Assembly: GCA_910584595.1 (NCBI GenBank)
Contig: CAJUBQ010000039.1
Coordinates: 1 to 40,562 of the forward strand
From: an uncultured Eubacterium sp.
GTDB taxonomy: Bacteria > Bacillota > Clostridia > Lachnospirales > Lachnospiraceae
DNA: 40,562 nt
Reading direction: 5' to 3'
The notes beneath the pieces were generated by a model that was given only the letters and a program-made list of their open reading frames with translations, was not told the origin of the DNA and did no database searches. Below are positions 1-8,585 of this stretch, in pieces; the stretch's first letter is position 1, and every line of letters begins with the position of its first letter. The position numbers were made by a program, and so were the translations under genes.

Positions 1-86
1 ACCATCCGGCGTCCGGTAATCCGGAAAAAGCAACACTTTGTCTAAACTGTTGCTTTATTACTTGCCCCACCCCGTGAAAAGTAACA
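1..86. repeat. right arm of a long-palindrome repeat, cut by window edge
   Basis: Bases 1-86 match 34770-34853 closely, including the run ending in the cttgccccaccccgtgaaaag segment. The other arm would lie upstream of the window. It contains a 9-bp hairpin (27-35 with 48-56, loop 12) followed by a weakly T-rich tail, so it could end transcription entering from the left. It is a second copy of the element seen whole at 34599-34846. Confidence 0.75.
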
Positions 87-94
87 TAATGTGT

Positions 95-128
95 GGTAAC
101 AGTTCCGGTAACCCATGGCGCTGTTACC
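95..128. repeat. small palindromic repeat, copy 1
   Basis: GGTAACAG at 95-102 pairs with CTGTTACC at 121-128 around a centre containing ggtaacccatgg. The same core recurs at 15238-15269 and, more diverged, at 8394-8425 and 18064-18092. It sits 39 bases before the shikimate-kinase-family gene. Confidence 0.7.
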
Positions 129-167
129 ATGTGTGTATCAATGAAATACTGAAAGAAAGAGGGATTT

Positions 168-710
168 ATGAACTGCAAAAATATTACATTGATAGGAATG
201 CCGGGAGCGGGCAAAAGTACAGTTGGCGTTGTTCTGGCCAAGATGCTTGGTTATCGTTTTTTGGACAGTGATCTGGAAATACAGGAGCAGACAAAAAAAC
301 GTCTGCATGAGCTTATTTTCGAATATGGGCAGCAGGGATTTCTGGAAATAGAAAATCGGATCAATGCAGGGATAAGTGTTTCCAATACGGTTATTGCTAC
401 AGGCGGAAGCGCTGTATACGGAACACAGGCGATGGAGCATCTGCGTGAAATTTCAACAGTTGTTTATTTAAAGCTGTCATATGAAAGCCTGAAAACACGC
501 CTTGGAGATTTACAGGAAAGAGGCGTTGTAATGGAGCCGGGTCAGACTTTGCAGGAGCTTATGGATATCCGCTGTCCATTGTATGAAAAGTATGCGCATG
601 TTACGGTAGATGTAGACCGGATGGATATTCGGGAGATAGCAAAAAGACTGTCAGTGGCATCTGTTTGTGGAAGAAAGGAGAGGAATGAAAATGACAAGAG
701 ACGAATTTAA
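168..710 (+). CDS. shikimate-kinase-family P-loop kinase
   Basis: A 180-residue cytosolic small-molecule kinase of the shikimate kinase fold. Walker A is GMPGAGKS at residues 10-17; the DxD pair is D33/D35; a lid-like ERG segment and a C-terminal RCPLYEKYA motif are present, and length fits AroK (about 170 aa). The start follows an AGAGGG site. Two substrate-site features of classical AroK are altered: the FR motif at the shikimate-binding Arg is F58-L59, and the GGG loop is GGS (residues about 79-81). The fold and ATP-site assignment are secure. Shikimate as substrate is less certain, so no aroK symbol is given. It overlaps the following 45-aa ORF, suggesting cotranscription. Confidence 0.85.
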   Translation: MNCKNITLIGMPGAGKSTVGVVLAKMLGYRFLDSDLEIQEQTKKRLHELIFEYGQQGFLEIENRINAGISVSNTVIATGGSAVYGTQAMEHLREISTVVYLKLSYESLKTRLGDLQERGVVMEPGQTLQELMDIRCPLYEKYAHVTVDVDRMDIREIAKRLSVASVCGRKERNENDKRRI

Positions 711-828
711 AACAATTATGGAAATGGTAAGAATGATTATTGACGGAGCAAAAGATAAAGAAGAGGCTTTACGCAAAATCGACAGCTTAACGATTCTTAA
801 AGATTCGGAAAAAGATAAGACAGAATAA
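691..828 (+). CDS. small hypothetical protein (45 aa)
   Basis: A 45-residue highly charged protein beginning MTRDEFKTIM, overlapping the end of the upstream kinase gene by 20 bases in another frame. A GGAGAGG site at 677-683 supports the ATG at 691; an in-frame ATG at 685 is possible but very close to that site. It looks like a short amphipathic helical protein with many Lys/Glu/Asp. I do not recognise a family. Its overlap with the kinase gene and the hairpin 37 bases after its stop suggest it is the last gene of a two-gene transcript. Confidence 0.55.
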   Translation: MTRDEFKTIMEMVRMIIDGAKDKEEALRKIDSLTILKDSEKDKTE

Positions 829-864
829 ATTAAGAAAGAATAGATTAAGAAAGTATAAATATCG

Positions 865-946
865 ACCCGTTTCTAAATCATGACTCTTGATTGAAAATAA
901 ACACTGAGAATCAGAAATTGAGAGCATCATGTTTTTAGAAACGGGT
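865..946. terminator. long hairpin between convergent genes
   Basis: A perfect 13-bp inverted repeat (865-877 with 934-946, acccgtttctaaa) closes a 56-base loop whose inner parts (aatcatgactct and gagagcatcatg) also pair with bulges. It separates the plus-strand kinase/45-aa pair from the convergent GGDEF gene. The T-run is weak on both sides, so a bidirectional terminator is the likeliest reading but not certain. Confidence 0.55.
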
Positions 947-963
947 ATTTGGATATTCAGAGT

Positions 964-2901
964 TTACGGATGATGTCCGGTTTTTGGCAGCCGGTATTCT
1001 CTGTATTGTCCTTTTGTCTGTCTTTTTACATCATAGAGAGCTTCGTCTGCCTGGCTTAACAGTTCTTCAATGCCACAGCCTGAATCAGACGTCCAGGAAA
1101 AACCGCCGGAAGCGCTGATGATTTTTGTTGTATCAGCAGATAATGCGATCGCACGCTGTTTCAGTGTTTGGTAAAAGGCGTCCAAATGGCTGATAATATC
1201 TGCATGTTCCGCGCAGCCATAAATCATCATGCAAAATTCGTCCCCGGAACGTCTTGCTGTTATAAAGTGTTCTTCGGGCATAGACTTTAACACCTCTGCA
1301 AAGCTCTTTAGATAATTGTCGCCTGTATCATGGCCATAAGTATCATTGATGGATTTAAAATGATCCAGATCAAGCATGACAACGGCACAAATATTGCCAA
1401 ACAGCATTTTCTGCAGAATTTCAGATGATTTTTGCTTAAAACAGGCATATTTATAAAGTCCGGTCAGAGCATCGTGCGTATTTTCGTACAGCATTTTTTG
1501 CTTTTCCAGCATATCTTTGCTGATGTCAGTAATAACGCCCAGATGCGTACCGGAAGCTTCGGACATGTGAATGCGCACATATTTATCATTACTGATTTTA
1601 AAAATATCTGTTTCGCCCTTTAATGGCCGGTCTGTAAGATCACAGATATATCTGTCGAACAGCAGTGAATTCTGATAAAGCTCTTTCGCTTTCCCGTCAG
1701 GAAGGTTTAGCAGTTCTTTTAGTCCTGAAGTAACGAATACATGCTGTCTGCCAAGCTTATACTCAAAAGCAGCCAGCGGAATGCCGCTGATTTGAATAAT
1801 GGTAGAAATACGGTCGGAAATACTGATAATACTTTTTACCATTGTATTAATTCCATCACTGAGAGCTTCCATTTCCCGATTGCCACCTACGGTAACGGTT
1901 GTGTCCAGGTTGCCGTTTGTAATCGCAGACAGATCTTCCATAATCTGATGAATGCCATTGACTACTTTTTGTTTTACAAGGTAATTTAACAGCAGGATGA
2001 CGATAGCTTCTACAAGTAATAAATAAAACAACGTTCGCAATACATGTTTTAATATCTGATTCAGCAATACTTGCAACGGCAGGGCAAAGCAGATTAAAAT
2101 ATCATTGTATTCCCTTACTGCCACATACATAATTTTTCCGGATTTGTCTTTTTTATATGCGCCTTTTGTGCAGTCCAACAGCTGAGCGGGCTGGTAGTAT
2201 TCATCATCAAACGTACGCTCAATTCCGGAAGAATGGCCTAAAATATCTCCGGTATTGCGGTCTACGGCAAACAATTCTTCATCGGCATCCGTAGGAAACC
2301 GTGAAAAAATATATTCGTAAGTATTTCTGGACTCGGCTTCCAGCTGTCTGGTCGGTTTGAATCCAACCTGGACAATCCCTTTGTTATCTTTTCTGGAAAC
2401 GCCTATATATTTCATAATCTTTTTGTCCGCAGCATTTGGCTGGGCCTCCTGAATAAAATAGGCGTCCTCATCATCACTGTCCAGCAAAGGTAAAAAAGCT
2501 CTGGATTGGGCATGAGCAGACATGTCGAATCCTACATATCTGGATATGGACGCAGATACGATGATGCCGTTTTCGTCAATGACATGTAATTCGTCGACAT
2601 TCAGCAGTTTGGCCAGATAACGCATTTCTTTTACATTTTTAGTGACGTCCTGCTGTGTTTCAAATATGTAGGCTGCCGCTTTGGCTCTGGTCAGATAATC
2701 TTCGTCTAAATTTGCCTGTATGATAGACAGCTCTTCCTGATTTGTTTCCAGCGTATGGATGACCTGCTCGGACTTGGTATAAAATGTATTGAACTGCTGC
2801 GCTTTTAATGTGTGCAGCGTAAGCAGAAAATTAATAAAAAATATAATAAGTATTGCAGATGTTATAATAAAAAATGCATATCGAATAAACGTTTTTAGCA
2901 T
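964..2901 (-). CDS. membrane sensor diguanylate cyclase (GGDEF)
   Basis: A 645-residue membrane protein predicted to make cyclic di-GMP from two GTP. Order: TM1 (about residues 5-28), an extracytoplasmic Cache-like sensor region (about 30-280), TM2 (about 285-310), a HAMP-like linker, a PAS-like segment, and a C-terminal GGDEF domain (about 475-640). The signature is RSGDEF near residue 552, with the metal-site run LDLDHFKSIND before it; first-position Ser variants occur in active cyclases. An in-frame ATG lies 12 bases upstream, but the GGAGG that serves this gene lies between the two, so the start at 2901 is chosen. The gene is monocistronic, with no phosphodiesterase (EAL) partner nearby. 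Confidence 0.9.
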   Translation of the reverse strand: MLKTFIRYAFFIITSAILIIFFINFLLTLHTLKAQQFNTFYTKSEQVIHTLETNQEELSIIQANLDEDYLTRAKAAAYIFETQQDVTKNVKEMRYLAKLLNVDELHVIDENGIIVSASISRYVGFDMSAHAQSRAFLPLLDSDDEDAYFIQEAQPNAADKKIMKYIGVSRKDNKGIVQVGFKPTRQLEAESRNTYEYIFSRFPTDADEELFAVDRNTGDILGHSSGIERTFDDEYYQPAQLLDCTKGAYKKDKSGKIMYVAVREYNDILICFALPLQVLLNQILKHVLRTLFYLLLVEAIVILLLNYLVKQKVVNGIHQIMEDLSAITNGNLDTTVTVGGNREMEALSDGINTMVKSIISISDRISTIIQISGIPLAAFEYKLGRQHVFVTSGLKELLNLPDGKAKELYQNSLLFDRYICDLTDRPLKGETDIFKISNDKYVRIHMSEASGTHLGVITDISKDMLEKQKMLYENTHDALTGLYKYACFKQKSSEILQKMLFGNICAVVMLDLDHFKSINDTYGHDTGDNYLKSFAEVLKSMPEEHFITARRSGDEFCMMIYGCAEHADIISHLDAFYQTLKQRAIALSADTTKIISASGGFSWTSDSGCGIEELLSQADEALYDVKRQTKGQYREYRLPKTGHHP

Positions 2902-2970
2902 GAAAACCTCCATCCTCTGGTATCTTTAGCAGTGCGTTTGATTTTTCAATTCTTTTAAATGACCTGCTTT

Positions 2971-2979
2971 ATTATATCA
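2971..2979 (-). promoter_or_regulatory. extended -10 promoter for the GGDEF gene
   Basis: On the minus strand TGATATAAT forms an extended -10 about 70 bases before the GGDEF start. No convincing -35 is visible. Confidence 0.4.
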
Positions 2980-3052
2980 ATTTTTAAAGAGGCGGAGAGT
3001 GTTATTTTTTCGCAAATATTTGCCAATTTTCAACCGTATGCTTGTGGTATGA

Positions 3053-4342
3053 TTAAAATTTTGCAAATAAAATCAGATGAAAAATGCCGTTTTCGCAAAA
3101 ACAGTCGATCGAACCGTCGATTTTATCTGAAAATGCTAAAGTGCTCTGCATTCCAAGTCCGTGGTTTTCTCCTTTATCACTTTTGGGAAGACCTGTTTGA
3201 GAGTCGAAGATGATTTCTTTTTCATATGCATTTTTGGTCTGTATAAATAATTGTCTGAAAGAGCAGTGAACGATGATGTCTACCTGCCTTTTTTCCGGTT
3301 CAAAATCCTTTACACAGATCAGAGCATTTTCAAACAGATTTGCGATTACTGCAGAAAACTCATAATTGTTAACGGGAAGGTCCTTTTCTACCGCAAGGTC
3401 CAGATTAACTTTGACATGAAAGGAATCTGCCCGTTTCATCATTTTGGATATAATGGTGTTTACCATCAGATTATTGCTGTATTTCACAATTTTGTTCTCA
3501 TCTGTAACATCATCAATATAGGACAAAGTCCTGCGGATTTCGTCATATTCCTGCTGATCGAGCAGCTGGCTTATCATACCGGAAAAATGACGCATATCAT
3601 GACGTAGGATTTTCAGATTTTGTTCCGATTGTTCCACCAGGTAAAACTGATTTTCCAGACCTTTGATATAAGATTCAAACAGTATATTTTTCAGATAAAT
3701 ATTTTTTTGCGTTGCTTCGCTTTCCACATACTGCAGCACAACGACATAAGAGACAAACATCGTAACAACAAAGCACAGAATGCCCAGAATGTTTTCCGGA
3801 TCTTCGTAAAGCGTACGCGGAAAGAAAGCAATGCACGAAAAGCTGCAGTAAAAAAATACAGGAATCAGGCATAATTTCCACCAGCCTTTTGTATATTCTT
3901 TTTCATACTGGCGCAGCCAGATCTCACGAATATTTTTGCACAAAAAATAAAGAAGTACGGCATGGATGACAAAACTCCCGAACAGAGCCGGAAACCTTTT
4001 TCCTGTATAAATATATAAAATCGCTGCCAATACACTTCCTATAATGACGTAGTTAGAAGCGCTGAGCCCCATAAACAGCACTTTTGTATTTCGTTTTTTG
4101 GATATTAAAATTCCGGTGAGCTGCGTAATTAGTATTTGGGCAATGGTAACAATAAAATAGCATAAGTCATTGTCAGGAAACACATTTAGTTTTATGCAGT
4201 CCGTAACAGTCAGCAACACAAAAGAATTAAAACAAATCAATCTTGTAGTCATCCTGGAATAACGATGTGTAATAAAAAGGTATATGAACAGCATTAAAAA
4301 AATATGGCTTATCATATACGAAAGGTTGCTAAAATAGTCCAT
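3053..4342 (-). CDS. AgrC-type sensor histidine kinase
   Basis: A 429-residue kinase of the peptide-sensing HPK10/AgrC class. The N-terminal half (about 1-210) has six or so membrane segments. A phospho-acceptor box, LRHDMRHF, has its first His near residue 248. A GHKL ATPase domain follows with N-box NLFENAL (about residue 340) and G-box GLGM near the C-terminus. An AGGAAGG site precedes ATG 4342, 11 bases after the LytTR regulator gene, so the two form an operon with the regulator first. No AgrD-like peptide or AgrB-like processing gene is visible nearby, so its ligand is unknown. Confidence 0.88.
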   Translation of the reverse strand: MDYFSNLSYMISHIFLMLFIYLFITHRYSRMTTRLICFNSFVLLTVTDCIKLNVFPDNDLCYFIVTIAQILITQLTGILISKKRNTKVLFMGLSASNYVIIGSVLAAILYIYTGKRFPALFGSFVIHAVLLYFLCKNIREIWLRQYEKEYTKGWWKLCLIPVFFYCSFSCIAFFPRTLYEDPENILGILCFVVTMFVSYVVVLQYVESEATQKNIYLKNILFESYIKGLENQFYLVEQSEQNLKILRHDMRHFSGMISQLLDQQEYDEIRRTLSYIDDVTDENKIVKYSNNLMVNTIISKMMKRADSFHVKVNLDLAVEKDLPVNNYEFSAVIANLFENALICVKDFEPEKRQVDIIVHCSFRQLFIQTKNAYEKEIIFDSQTGLPKSDKGENHGLGMQSTLAFSDKIDGSIDCFCENGIFHLILFAKF

Positions 4343-4353
4343 AGTGTTCCTTC

Positions 4354-5088
4354 CTATTGATACTGTCCGGATACAAATAAAAGATACTGTCTTTTCACAT
4401 TGGAAATATTTTTTTTGCTGACAGGGATATTGGCGCCGCTGCTCATAATGATATTGTTTCCATCCAGCTTTTTTACATGGTTCAGGTTAATGAGAAAAGA
4501 CTTATGCACCTGCAAAAAACATTTATTATGAATCAGTTCTCCCAGTTCTTCTTCGAATGATTTGCGGATAAAAATGCTTGTGATCGTACTGCCGTCAGTC
4601 AGATGGACATTCAGCATTCTGGATGCATTTTCTACGTATTCGATTTTGGAACAGGATACTGATTGAAGACCGTTTTTGGTCTTGATCGGGTACATAGGGC
4701 TCTTTTTCAGTTCTGCATAAGAAAAGGCAAAGTCCAAAGCTTCGAAAAATTGGTTTGCCTGTACGGGTTTTAACAGATATCTTACGGCATGGATATGAAA
4801 AGCATCCAGTGCAAAATCATCTGATGAGGTAATATAAATAATGGCGTTGTCACTGCTGACCCTGCGAATTTCATTACCCAGATCGATGCCGGTTGTTTTG
4901 GACATAAGAATATCCAGAATATAGATATCTGCCAGTTCTTTTTTTTGTATTTTTTCATAGAGCTGTGAGGAATTTGAAAATTTTTCGACTTGGAAGTCTG
5001 CATTTGGATTTAATGCTTTATATTTTTCAAGCAGGCTTTCTAGTGAGATCAAATCCTTCATACTGTCATCACAAATTGTTATTTTCAT
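4354..5088 (-). CDS. LytTR-family response regulator
   Basis: A 244-residue AgrA-like regulator. The receiver domain (about 1-120) has the acidic pair D7/D8, phospho-acceptor D59 in YILDIL, and the conserved Lys in RYLLKPV. The LytTR DNA-binding domain (about 140-240) contains KSFLINLNHV. The frame is open upstream to a TTG at 5115, but that would place the start inside the leader hairpin; the ATG at 5088 has an AGGA 8 bases upstream and begins at the usual MKITICDD position. It is cotranscribed with the kinase that follows. The leader hairpin at 5108-5148 may control readthrough. Confidence 0.9.
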   Translation of the reverse strand: MKITICDDSMKDLISLESLLEKYKALNPNADFQVEKFSNSSQLYEKIQKKELADIYILDILMSKTTGIDLGNEIRRVSSDNAIIYITSSDDFALDAFHIHAVRYLLKPVQANQFFEALDFAFSYAELKKSPMYPIKTKNGLQSVSCSKIEYVENASRMLNVHLTDGSTITSIFIRKSFEEELGELIHNKCFLQVHKSFLINLNHVKKLDGNNIIMSSGANIPVSKKNISNVKRQYLLFVSGQYQ

Positions 5089-5107
5089 AGTTTTTATCCT
5101 CAAAAAA

Positions 5108-5148
5108 TACTGCAAAACGTGATGTTTCCTTCCATACGTTTTGCAGTA
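5108..5148 (-). terminator. leader hairpin, possible attenuator of the LytTR operon
   Basis: A perfect 13-bp inverted repeat (5108-5120 with 5136-5148, loop 15). In the direction of the LytTR gene it is followed directly by a run of six Ts and then the AGGA site of the regulator. That is the layout of an intrinsic terminator in a 5' leader. Confidence 0.6.
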
Positions 5149-5169
5149 CCATAGTTATTAGTTTTTATG

Positions 5170-5175
5170 ATTATA
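5170..5175 (-). promoter_or_regulatory. -10 element for the LytTR/kinase operon
   Basis: TATAAT on the minus strand, about 82 bases before the regulator start. It would begin transcription just before the leader hairpin. The matching -35 is weak. Confidence 0.45.
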
Positions 5176-5246
5176 GCATAGTCTTTTGTATAAATCCAGA
5201 GTTATATGTCAGAATTTGTTGAAAATGATCAGAATCCCGGATGGCA

Positions 5247-5275
5247 TTGAAAAGAACGATTGTTTATGCTATAAT
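5247..5275 (+). promoter_or_regulatory. sigma-A promoter of the HPr gene
   Basis: TTGAAA at 5247-5252 and a perfect TATAAT at 5270-5275 are separated by exactly 17 bases, 70 bases upstream of the HPr start. Confidence 0.8.
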
Positions 5276-5345
5276 CATTAACGCTTTATTATCGTTTCAG
5301 AAATTCAAAGCGGCAAAAGTAAAATAGAAAATAGAGGTGCGAAAT

Positions 5346-5603
5346 ATGAGACAATATCATTATATTATCAAAGACAGAATGGGAATACATACAAGACCGG
5401 CAGGATTATTTGTAAATGAAGTAAATAAATATGAAAGCAAAATCATTGTAATGGCAAACGGGAAAACTGCAAATGCGGAAAGTCTGACAGAAATTATGGA
5501 TTTGGATGTGGAAAGTGCAGACAGGATTGATATCGAGATCAATGGACCGGATGAAGATGCGGCATATGCAAGAATCAAGGGATTTTTTGAAGATAATTTA
5601 TGA
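5346..5603 (+). CDS. HPr-family phosphocarrier protein
   Basis: An 85-residue HPr homologue, the phosphocarrier of the sugar phosphotransferase system and, in Firmicutes, a catabolite-control signal. With the ATG at 5346 the catalytic His is exactly residue 15 (GIHTRPA) and the regulatory Ser is residue 46 (NAESLTEIM), matching Bacillus HPr numbering. That decides this start over the GTG at 5337, and AGAGG lies 6-7 bases before it. The sequence around Ser46 departs from the usual KSIMGVM, so HPr kinase and CcpA contacts may differ. Enzyme I is not in the window, so a stand-alone HPr or HPr-like regulator is possible. Confidence 0.88.
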   Translation: MRQYHYIIKDRMGIHTRPAGLFVNEVNKYESKIIVMANGKTANAESLTEIMDLDVESADRIDIEINGPDEDAAYARIKGFFEDNL

Positions 5604-5654
5604 TAATAATCTTTATGCTGTTAACATCATCATGAAAAGATTCATGGAGGAAAC

Positions 5655-6995
5655 ATGGATTTATTTGATTATATGAGAGAACAAAATCAAGAAAAAGAAT
5701 CTCCGCTTGCATCAAGGATGCGGCCTGTGACACTGGATGAGGTGGTTGGGCAGCGGCATATCATCGGGAAGGATAAGCTGTTGTACCGAGCCATACAGGC
5801 GGATAAGCTTAGTTCCGTCATTTTTTACGGCCCGCCCGGTACGGGAAAGACGACATTAGCCAGAGTCATTGCGAATACCACAAGCGCCCGGTTTTTGCAG
5901 CTGAACGCGACTTCCTCAGGGAAAAAGGAAATGGAGGAGATGATTAGCCAGGCGAAAAATAACTATGGAATGTATGGAAAAAAAACGATTTTGTTTATTG
6001 ACGAGATCCATCGTTTTCATAAAGGCCAGCAGGATTATCTGCTTCCGTTTGTGGAAGACGGCACTGTAATTTTGATCGGGGCTACGACTGAGAATCCTTA
6101 TTTTGAAGTAAACGGGGCGCTATTGTCAAGATCCGTTATTTTTGAACTGCATACGTTGTCGAAAGATGATATTTTAATACTGCTGCATCGTGCTGTTTCA
6201 GATACGGAGAAAGGGCTTGGATCTTATCGTGCGGCGCTGGAGGAAGAAGCGGCGCAGTTTTTGGCGGATGCGGCAAATGGGGATGCAAGGACCGCGCTTA
6301 CGGCTATAGAGCTGGGAGTTTTGACGACAGAGCGCAGTGCGGATGGCTGGATTCACATTACGCTGGATGTTGCGTCGGAATGTATTCAAAAACGTGTGAT
6401 TCGTTATGATAAGTCTGGTGATAATCATTATGATACGGTTTCTGCATTCATTAAAAGTATGCGTGGTTCAGATCCGGATGCGGCAGTTTATTATTTAGCC
6501 AGAATGCTATATGCAGGAGAGGATATCAGGTTTATTGCCAGAAGGATTATGATATGTGCTGCAGAAGATGTCGGCAATGCCGATCCGCAGGCGCTGCAGG
6601 TGGCAGTTGCCGCATCTTTGGCGGCAGAGCGTCTGGGAATGCCGGAGGCGCAGATCGTACTGTCGCAGGCGGTTACGTATGTAGCAGGAGCGCCAAAGAG
6701 TAATGCAGCCTGTGAAGCGGTCTTTCATGCAATGGAAGCGGTACGGACAGTGAAGACCCCTCCGGTGCCGGCACATCTGATGGATGCGCATTACAAATCA
6801 AGTGCAAAACTGGGACGGGGAAGCGGCTATAAATATGCGCATGCATATCCGGATCATTATGCAGCACAGCAGTATTTGCCGACAGGACTGGAGGATATGG
6901 TATTTTATCATCCGACGGAAAATGGATATGAAAAGCAGATTAGCGCGTATCTTGCGCAGATCAGAGAATGGAAGAAGGACGGGCTGCATGATTAG
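5655..6995 (+). CDS. rarA: replication-associated recombination protein RarA (MgsA)
   Basis: A 446-residue AAA+ ATPase of the RarA/MgsA/WRNIP1 family, which acts at stalled replication forks. Walker A is GPPGTGKT at 59-66, Walker B is LFIDEIHRF near 112-120, and GATTENP (sensor 1) follows near 138. The C-terminal MgsA tetramerisation region includes RMLYAGEDIRFIARR and AAEDVGNADP. Length matches the family (about 420-450). The start follows GGAGG at about 5645. It lies between HPr and an aminotransferase gene and may be cotranscribed with the latter (gap 35 bases). Confidence 0.95.
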   Translation: MDLFDYMREQNQEKESPLASRMRPVTLDEVVGQRHIIGKDKLLYRAIQADKLSSVIFYGPPGTGKTTLARVIANTTSARFLQLNATSSGKKEMEEMISQAKNNYGMYGKKTILFIDEIHRFHKGQQDYLLPFVEDGTVILIGATTENPYFEVNGALLSRSVIFELHTLSKDDILILLHRAVSDTEKGLGSYRAALEEEAAQFLADAANGDARTALTAIELGVLTTERSADGWIHITLDVASECIQKRVIRYDKSGDNHYDTVSAFIKSMRGSDPDAAVYYLARMLYAGEDIRFIARRIMICAAEDVGNADPQALQVAVAASLAAERLGMPEAQIVLSQAVTYVAGAPKSNAACEAVFHAMEAVRTVKTPPVPAHLMDAHYKSSAKLGRGSGYKYAHAYPDHYAAQQYLPTGLEDMVFYHPTENGYEKQISAYLAQIREWKKDGLHD

Positions 6996-7030
6996 AGCCG
7001 GCAGACAAAATGAATCACTGGGAGGACATT

Positions 7031-8323
7031 ATGAAGTCATATTTGGAAATGACACGTGAAGAATTATTGGCAGAAAAAAATGAACTGGAAAAAGAATTTC
7101 AAAATATAAAAGCGCTATCGCTGGATTTAAATCTGACGAGAGGCAAACCGTCGCCGCATCAGCTGGATCTTTCTATGGGCATGTATGACATTATCAGTTC
7201 AAAGTCGGTTTTGAGGACCGAGGCAGGTACGGACTGCAGAAATTATGGCAGTCTGGATGGAATCGACGAAGCAAAACGGCTTATGGCCGGATTTATGGAC
7301 TGCAAAGAAGATCAGGTGATCGTTCATGGAAATGCAAGCCTTAGCATTATGTATGATACGATTGCAAGAGCTATGATCCATGGCGTCTTAGGCTCTACGC
7401 CGTGGTGCAGACTGGATAAAGTAAAGTTTTTATGTCCGGTTCCGGGATATGACAGGCACTTTGCGATTACCCAATATTTTGGGATTGAGATGATAAATGT
7501 TCCGATGACAAAGACAGGCCCGGATATGGATCTTGTGGAAAAGCTGGTGCAGGAAGATGCGTCAGTAAAAGGAATCTGGTGTGTGCCGAAATATTCGAAT
7601 CCGCAGGGGATTACATACGCAGATGAAACCGTCCGCCGCTTTGCGGCATTAAAGCCGGCAGCCCCGGATTTTCGGATCTATTGGGATAATGCGTATGCCG
7701 TCCATGATCTGTATGAAGATGACAAAGATGAACTGCTGCCAATTATGCGGGAATGTGAAAAGGCCGGCAGCCAGGATATGGTTTATGAATTTTGTTCGAC
7801 ATCCAAGGTGACGTTTTCCGGTGCAGGCATCTCGGCAATGGGAATGTCGGAGGCAAACCGCAATGATATGTTAAAGCAGATGTCCGTACAGACGATCGGA
7901 CATGATAAAATTAAACAATGGACGCATACGAGATATTTAAAAAATATGGATGGCGTTCGTGCGCATATGGCAAAACACGCTGCGATTATACGGCCGAAAT
8001 TCGAGGCGGTAGATCAGATTTTATCCAGGGAAATTGCGCCGCGAGGAATTGGGACATGGGTAAAGCCGAAAGGAGGATATTTTATTTGCTTTGAAGCATT
8101 GGAAGGATGCGCCAGGGCGATCGTTAAAAAGGCAAAAGAAGCAGGCATCGAACTGACGGCGGCCGGAGCGCCGTTTCCATATCGGATAGATCCGAGGGAT
8201 GCGACGATCCGCATAGCGCCGACCTTTCCTGAGCTTGAGGAAATGAAACAGGCAGCAGACGTATTTGCCTGCTGCGTGCGGCTGGTAAGTGTGGAAAAAT
8301 TATTAGCGGAGTGCAAACAGTAA
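7031..8323 (+). CDS. PLP aminotransferase, MocR-type class I (Aminotran_MocR)
   Basis: A 430-residue fold-type I PLP enzyme resembling the putative aspartate aminotransferase family Aminotran_MocR, a stand-alone catalytic domain without the GntR DNA-binding part. The N-terminal MTREELLAEKNELEKE helix and LTRGKPSPHQLDLS segment are typical. The PLP Lys is near residue 259 in CSTSKVTFSGAG, and WDNAY and YSNPQG cofactor-site motifs precede it. GGAGG at 7021-7025 lies 5 bases before ATG 7031, excluding the upstream ATG at 7010. The exact amino donor cannot be read from sequence. A strong terminator follows at 8353. Confidence 0.9.
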   Translation: MKSYLEMTREELLAEKNELEKEFQNIKALSLDLNLTRGKPSPHQLDLSMGMYDIISSKSVLRTEAGTDCRNYGSLDGIDEAKRLMAGFMDCKEDQVIVHGNASLSIMYDTIARAMIHGVLGSTPWCRLDKVKFLCPVPGYDRHFAITQYFGIEMINVPMTKTGPDMDLVEKLVQEDASVKGIWCVPKYSNPQGITYADETVRRFAALKPAAPDFRIYWDNAYAVHDLYEDDKDELLPIMRECEKAGSQDMVYEFCSTSKVTFSGAGISAMGMSEANRNDMLKQMSVQTIGHDKIKQWTHTRYLKNMDGVRAHMAKHAAIIRPKFEAVDQILSREIAPRGIGTWVKPKGGYFICFEALEGCARAIVKKAKEAGIELTAAGAPFPYRIDPRDATIRIAPTFPELEEMKQAADVFACCVRLVSVEKLLAECKQ

Positions 8324-8352
8324 AAGAATATTAAGTAAAAGAATATTATAAG

Positions 8353-8391
8353 AAAAGCTGCAGCTTTAAATATTTGAAGCTGCAGCTTTTT
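8353..8391 (+). terminator. intrinsic terminator after the aminotransferase gene
   Basis: aaagctgcagctt (8354-8366) pairs with aagctgcagcttt ending at 8389, with a short AT-rich loop and a T-run reaching 8391. It lies 30 bases after the stop. Confidence 0.85.
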
Positions 8392-8393
8392 GC

Positions 8394-8425
8394 GTTAACA
8401 GCTCCGATAACATATGGATCGGTTA
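8394..8425. repeat. small palindromic repeat, copy 2 (diverged)
   Basis: gttaacagctccgataac followed by atatggatcggttac aligns with the 15238-15269 unit, keeping taacag, gataac, atgga and gttac, but with a degraded stem. It abuts the preceding terminator. Confidence 0.5.
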
Positions 8426-8468
8426 CTTTTATGTGTGTACGAAAAAAAATACAAAGAGAGGAAAATAC

Positions 8469-8496
8469 TTGTGATAAAATAAAAGCGGGGTATTAT
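8469..8496 (+). promoter_or_regulatory. candidate promoter of the chemoreceptor gene
   Basis: TTGTGA at 8469-8474 and TATTAT at 8491-8496 with a 16-base spacer, about 90 bases before the start. The -10 is imperfect. Confidence 0.4.
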
Positions 8497-8585
8497 AACA
8501 TTTATTGAAAAGAAGGGGAGAAGATGCATGTTGGGAAAGTGCCTTTCTTTTTCCTGAACCACAAAAGAAAGGATTGTGAGGTTAC

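Noticed and set aside
38..271. Open frame of 77 codons at the left edge
   Set aside because: It runs over the repeat arm and into the shikimate-kinase-family gene in another frame, with no ribosome site and no protein-like composition.
5089..5115. TTG start extending the LytTR regulator by nine residues
   Set aside because: It would begin inside the leader hairpin and has no ribosome site; the ATG at 5088 has one and gives the normal receiver N-terminus.
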